Source: Sipunculus nudus (lineage: Eukaryota; Annelida; Sipuncula; Golfingiida; Sipunculidae). Taken from it: DNA of 64,000 nucleotides. Shown piece after piece: positions 61,133-64,000 of this stretch. Location: the NCBI GenBank assembly GCA_026874595.1, contig CM049306.1, positions 95,965,642 through 96,029,641 on the forward strand, in the 5' to 3' direction. The notes under the pieces were generated by a model. That model worked only from the letters and a program-made list of their open reading frames with translations. It did not search any database and was not told where the DNA came from. Made by a program: the position numbers and the translations under genes. Every line of letters begins with the position of its first letter. The stretch's first letter is position 1.

Positions 61133-61239
61133 AGTAAGAGTGACGCCTTTTAGATAGTAACATGTTTATTGATATTAGTCTATCTAAAAGGCATCACTCT
61201 TACTCCAAACCTACACTTCCACTACAGACTAACACGGCT
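61133..61239. mobile_element. Small hairpin with GACTAACACGGCT block
   Basis: Arms at 61133-61157 and 61180-61204 are 25 bp long with one mismatch around a 22-base loop. The block gactaacacggct follows at 61227-61239. The stretch resembles, from memory only, a short dispersed element common in reptile genomes. It may be a transposon end. Confidence 0.45.
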
Positions 61240-61445
61240 ATACCACTGATCATTATACTTAGTAAATATATATATATATATAAATTAATCTAATGGTTTA
61301 CTGCAATTAGCAACTGCTAGAGTGCTCAATGGTATGACATCAGAGCTATATAATCAATCAGACAGTGATGAGTGCAGCACGTTGCATGAAACTACGTAGT
61401 AGTAAAAATGTCTGACAAAATTTGATCCGTCTATTTGTATTATTA

Positions 61446-61468
61446 CACACACCCACACCCACACACAC

Positions 61469-61525
<57 letters not shown>

Positions 61526-61556
61526 GAGAAGGAGAGACAGAAAGAGAGAGAGATGT
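61446..61556. repeat. Compound microsatellite (AC, AT, AG)
   Basis: Consecutive cacaca, (TA)n and (GA)n tracts. A shorter CA/GT tract lies at 61091-61126. Confidence 0.95.
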
Positions 61557-63143
61557 GATGCATTCATACACAATTGTATTTTCTTGCAAAATTATTTTAA
61601 ATAAAATATTGTTTTACAAGACACGTTTTAATATTTAATTTTAACATTTGCCAAATGAACGTACAAATAATGATTTAATTATTTCTACTTTTTAACAATT
61701 TATTATTTAGTTGAGATCATTAAGCAGTAAGTTGGACCAGCAGTAAGAAAGATCAACTAAGCTCAGATTCTTTGAGACTTGGTTCCTTGAAAATTACTTG
61801 AACATGTGCCGTTTCAGAAAAGTTCAATGTACTTAAAAGGGAATTTGTATGTGCTGTTAAAACAACCTTAATGTTGACTTCCTCTATACCGGTATCCATA
61901 TTATAACCCAAACAATTTTGTTATTGTTTTTATGGCCTTTATTACAATAACCAAAAAGAAATGCAAAAACCTTTAATTACATTCAAGGCATTTGTGTATT
62001 GTATAAGGCACGTGTCATTTTGTTAGCTTGTGCAATAAATCAAAATTGTTCTTGGTCACAATTTAAGGGGAAACGAGCATTAGTTAAGCAGGTATAAAAT
62101 GCTTTAGTTTTTGTCTGGAGTTATTTGGTATAACAAGGGACCCATGGGTCACGGCGCTCAGCTGATCATGATTGGACCATAAATGTTTCTACACTGTGAT
62201 ACTATATCGAGTCGATAAAGCTTATGAATATCATGGACATGTTGGGCTATTATAAAGGAATGTAATGTAATATGTGAGTAAATGATAAATGAAATAACCT
62301 GACTGATGGATTAATAGAGTCATATATAGTGGTTTATTTTTTATTTATTAAAGAGGTGTAGAAAATTGTGATATATTTGAGCAAATATGAATGCAATGAC
62401 AGCAGGAATAAGCAGTAGTAGAATGATGATAAGGCTATTTGTTGAAGGATCTAAAGTGTATGGTAGTCTGCAAGCTTTCAATTTGACAGATATGATGTTA
62501 TGATTAACTATGCTGATGAAGTGATTTATGAATTTGTGACTGTATGACACAATATCTCTTTAGTCTTGACAAGGTACATTATTGTGATGCCCACTATGTC
62601 TACATATTACACAATATTGACATAATTTCTGGCATGTACATAGGTACCTATGGACGAATAGTTATACAAAATATTAAAGTATGAATATATCTGATTCATC
62701 TTGTTCTTGCTTACTGAGGCTGACTTTGGGATGGGGTTCGGAGAAGGGAAAAGTGAGGGCAGCACGAAGGTGGATGTAGAAATATTCTATTGTAATGTTT
62801 TTCATTTATATAAGAATATGAAAAGCTAAGAGGAAAGGGGCCCTCCTACTTGGTTATAGTAAAGTTCTAAATATATGATTGCAAACTAATACTCTGACAA
62901 GACTGTCATGAAGAAAAACAGTAAAAGTTTTGAGATACTGTAATATATGAAAATTTACAGATGGAAAATTTACAGATGGACAGGCAAGTGGACAGAATGG
63001 ACTAATACCTTTATTTCACTTTCAAGGGAATAATGCATTTAAGTTTATATATAAGCCTATTTTTTTTTAAGCATATCCACTTTTTCCATTAAGAAGTTTT
63101 TATCTGAATCATTTTTTTTATTTACAGGTTTTATAAATTTTAA

Positions 63144-63284
63144 ATGAAAAAACCTGAAAATATAAGTTAAAATATTAGAATTGTTGCAAAAGTTGCAATC
63201 ATTATATATACAGAGTGAAAAACTGAAACTATAAGTTAAAATATTAGAATTGTTGCAAAAGTTGCAATCATGATATATCCAGAG
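63144..63284. repeat. Tandem duplication, two ~72-bp units
   Basis: Two near-identical copies sharing ataagttaaaatattagaat and tgttgcaaaagttgcaatca, each ending in cagagtg. Confidence 0.9.
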
Positions 63285-64000
63285 TGTAGCTCATATTGGG
63301 TCATATTATGCATACACATATATTTTATTATTTTTAAATCATAAATTTTTAAACTGAATTTAAAAGAAAATAATGCCACAACATGGCATCTACAAGAATA
63401 TTCCTTGAATCACTATTAAAAAGTTTTGCACATTGGAGTTTTCAGTACCTGCTTAATTTTATTCACCAAAATAAAATAAAATATTCAGTAAATTTGATAA
63501 AATAAAACATCTTTTCAAATAAAGTTTACATACTGTTGGTTGAATGAGAAACAAACAATATCATTGTGCTAATTACTATCCAAGTTTTAATTAATTACTG
63601 AAATTAATAGTCAATTTCACACCTGGTGAAGTTTTTACTCCTCTGAAGTAAGGAATTACTTATCTCATGAACATCCACACTTTCATAGCAATACACCACT
63701 TTGTGGACACAATTAAATGTACACTTTAATCATTGTAACCCTGGTGGTACAATACAAAATCTAAAATGTAGCATAGCCTAGAATAAGAATGAATCACATA
63801 TAGAAAATAATAACATTCATCTAGTTTATGCACCATCTGGGGGGGGGGGGGAGGGAGTGCAGAGCAAAGGGGAAGCCTGCTGGTAGTGGCCAAGCTGACC
63901 CAAGGCAAGCTGCCTGGGGTAGGTTACATAATGCAAGTGAAGGCATATTAGGTGGGCTAGATGTAAACAAAACTTGACATGGTGTATGAAAACATGAATA

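Larger units (their letters stand above)
59876..64000 (-). other. Alpha-2/delta intron continuing to window edge
   Basis: AT-rich intron-like sequence with microsatellites and one small hairpin element. I looked for further exons on the minus strand and found none I trust, so the preceding exon probably lies beyond the window. Confidence 0.45.

Overview
This window looks like nuclear DNA from an animal with long, repeat-filled introns. It is AT-rich, genes are split into small exons with GT-AG junctions, and both recognisable genes are metazoan: a mitochondrial complex I accessory subunit and a voltage-gated calcium channel alpha-2/delta subunit. The repeat style (TIR-bearing repeats with GCGAACCTGTG ends, runs like gtccgtccg near agctcagctga, the palindrome GACCCATGGGTC) reminds me of molluscs, perhaps a bivalve. 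That is memory only and I cannot prove it here.

Layout, left to right. 1-704 is the 5' part of a LINE reverse-transcriptase ORF (endonuclease domain) on the minus strand, cut by the window edge. 2.4-4.1 kb is a tandem set of inverted-repeat elements. 5300-18875 is a complete five-exon NDUFA5 gene on the plus strand (116 codons plus stop, all introns phase 0). Its introns hold a hAT-type MITE with an 8-bp target duplication, a decayed Tigger/pogo transposase, a second larger hAT-like element and several dispersed repeat families. 19-29.5 kb is intergenic. It carries minisatellites with 29-, 32- and 39-bp periods and a second copy of the GCGAACCTGTG family.

29516-59875 is the 3' part of an alpha-2/delta (CACNA2D-like) gene on the minus strand, tail-to-tail with NDUFA5. 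I reconstruct eleven exons; those for the signal peptide, VWA and Cache regions must lie beyond the right edge. Two features stand out. First, three unrelated-length exons (124, 283 and 325 nt) sit in a row between the same two constitutive exons and all have the same phase (1 in, 2 out). Any one of them keeps the reading frame and supplies a conserved cysteine cluster, while any two together break it: a frame-enforced set of mutually exclusive cassettes in the delta ectodomain. Second, the next-to-last intron is a U12-type AT-AC intron, with donor ATATCCTTTT and branch site CCTTAAC 10 nt before the AC.

The alpha-2/delta introns contain about 3.4 kb of a 105-bp purine-rich satellite (roughly 32 copies) with a degenerate 2-kb flank, tandem arrays of about 300, 180 and 157 bp, a third hAT-like MITE, and long TA runs. 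From 59.9 kb to the end I see only intron-like AT-rich sequence, simple repeats and a small hairpin element.
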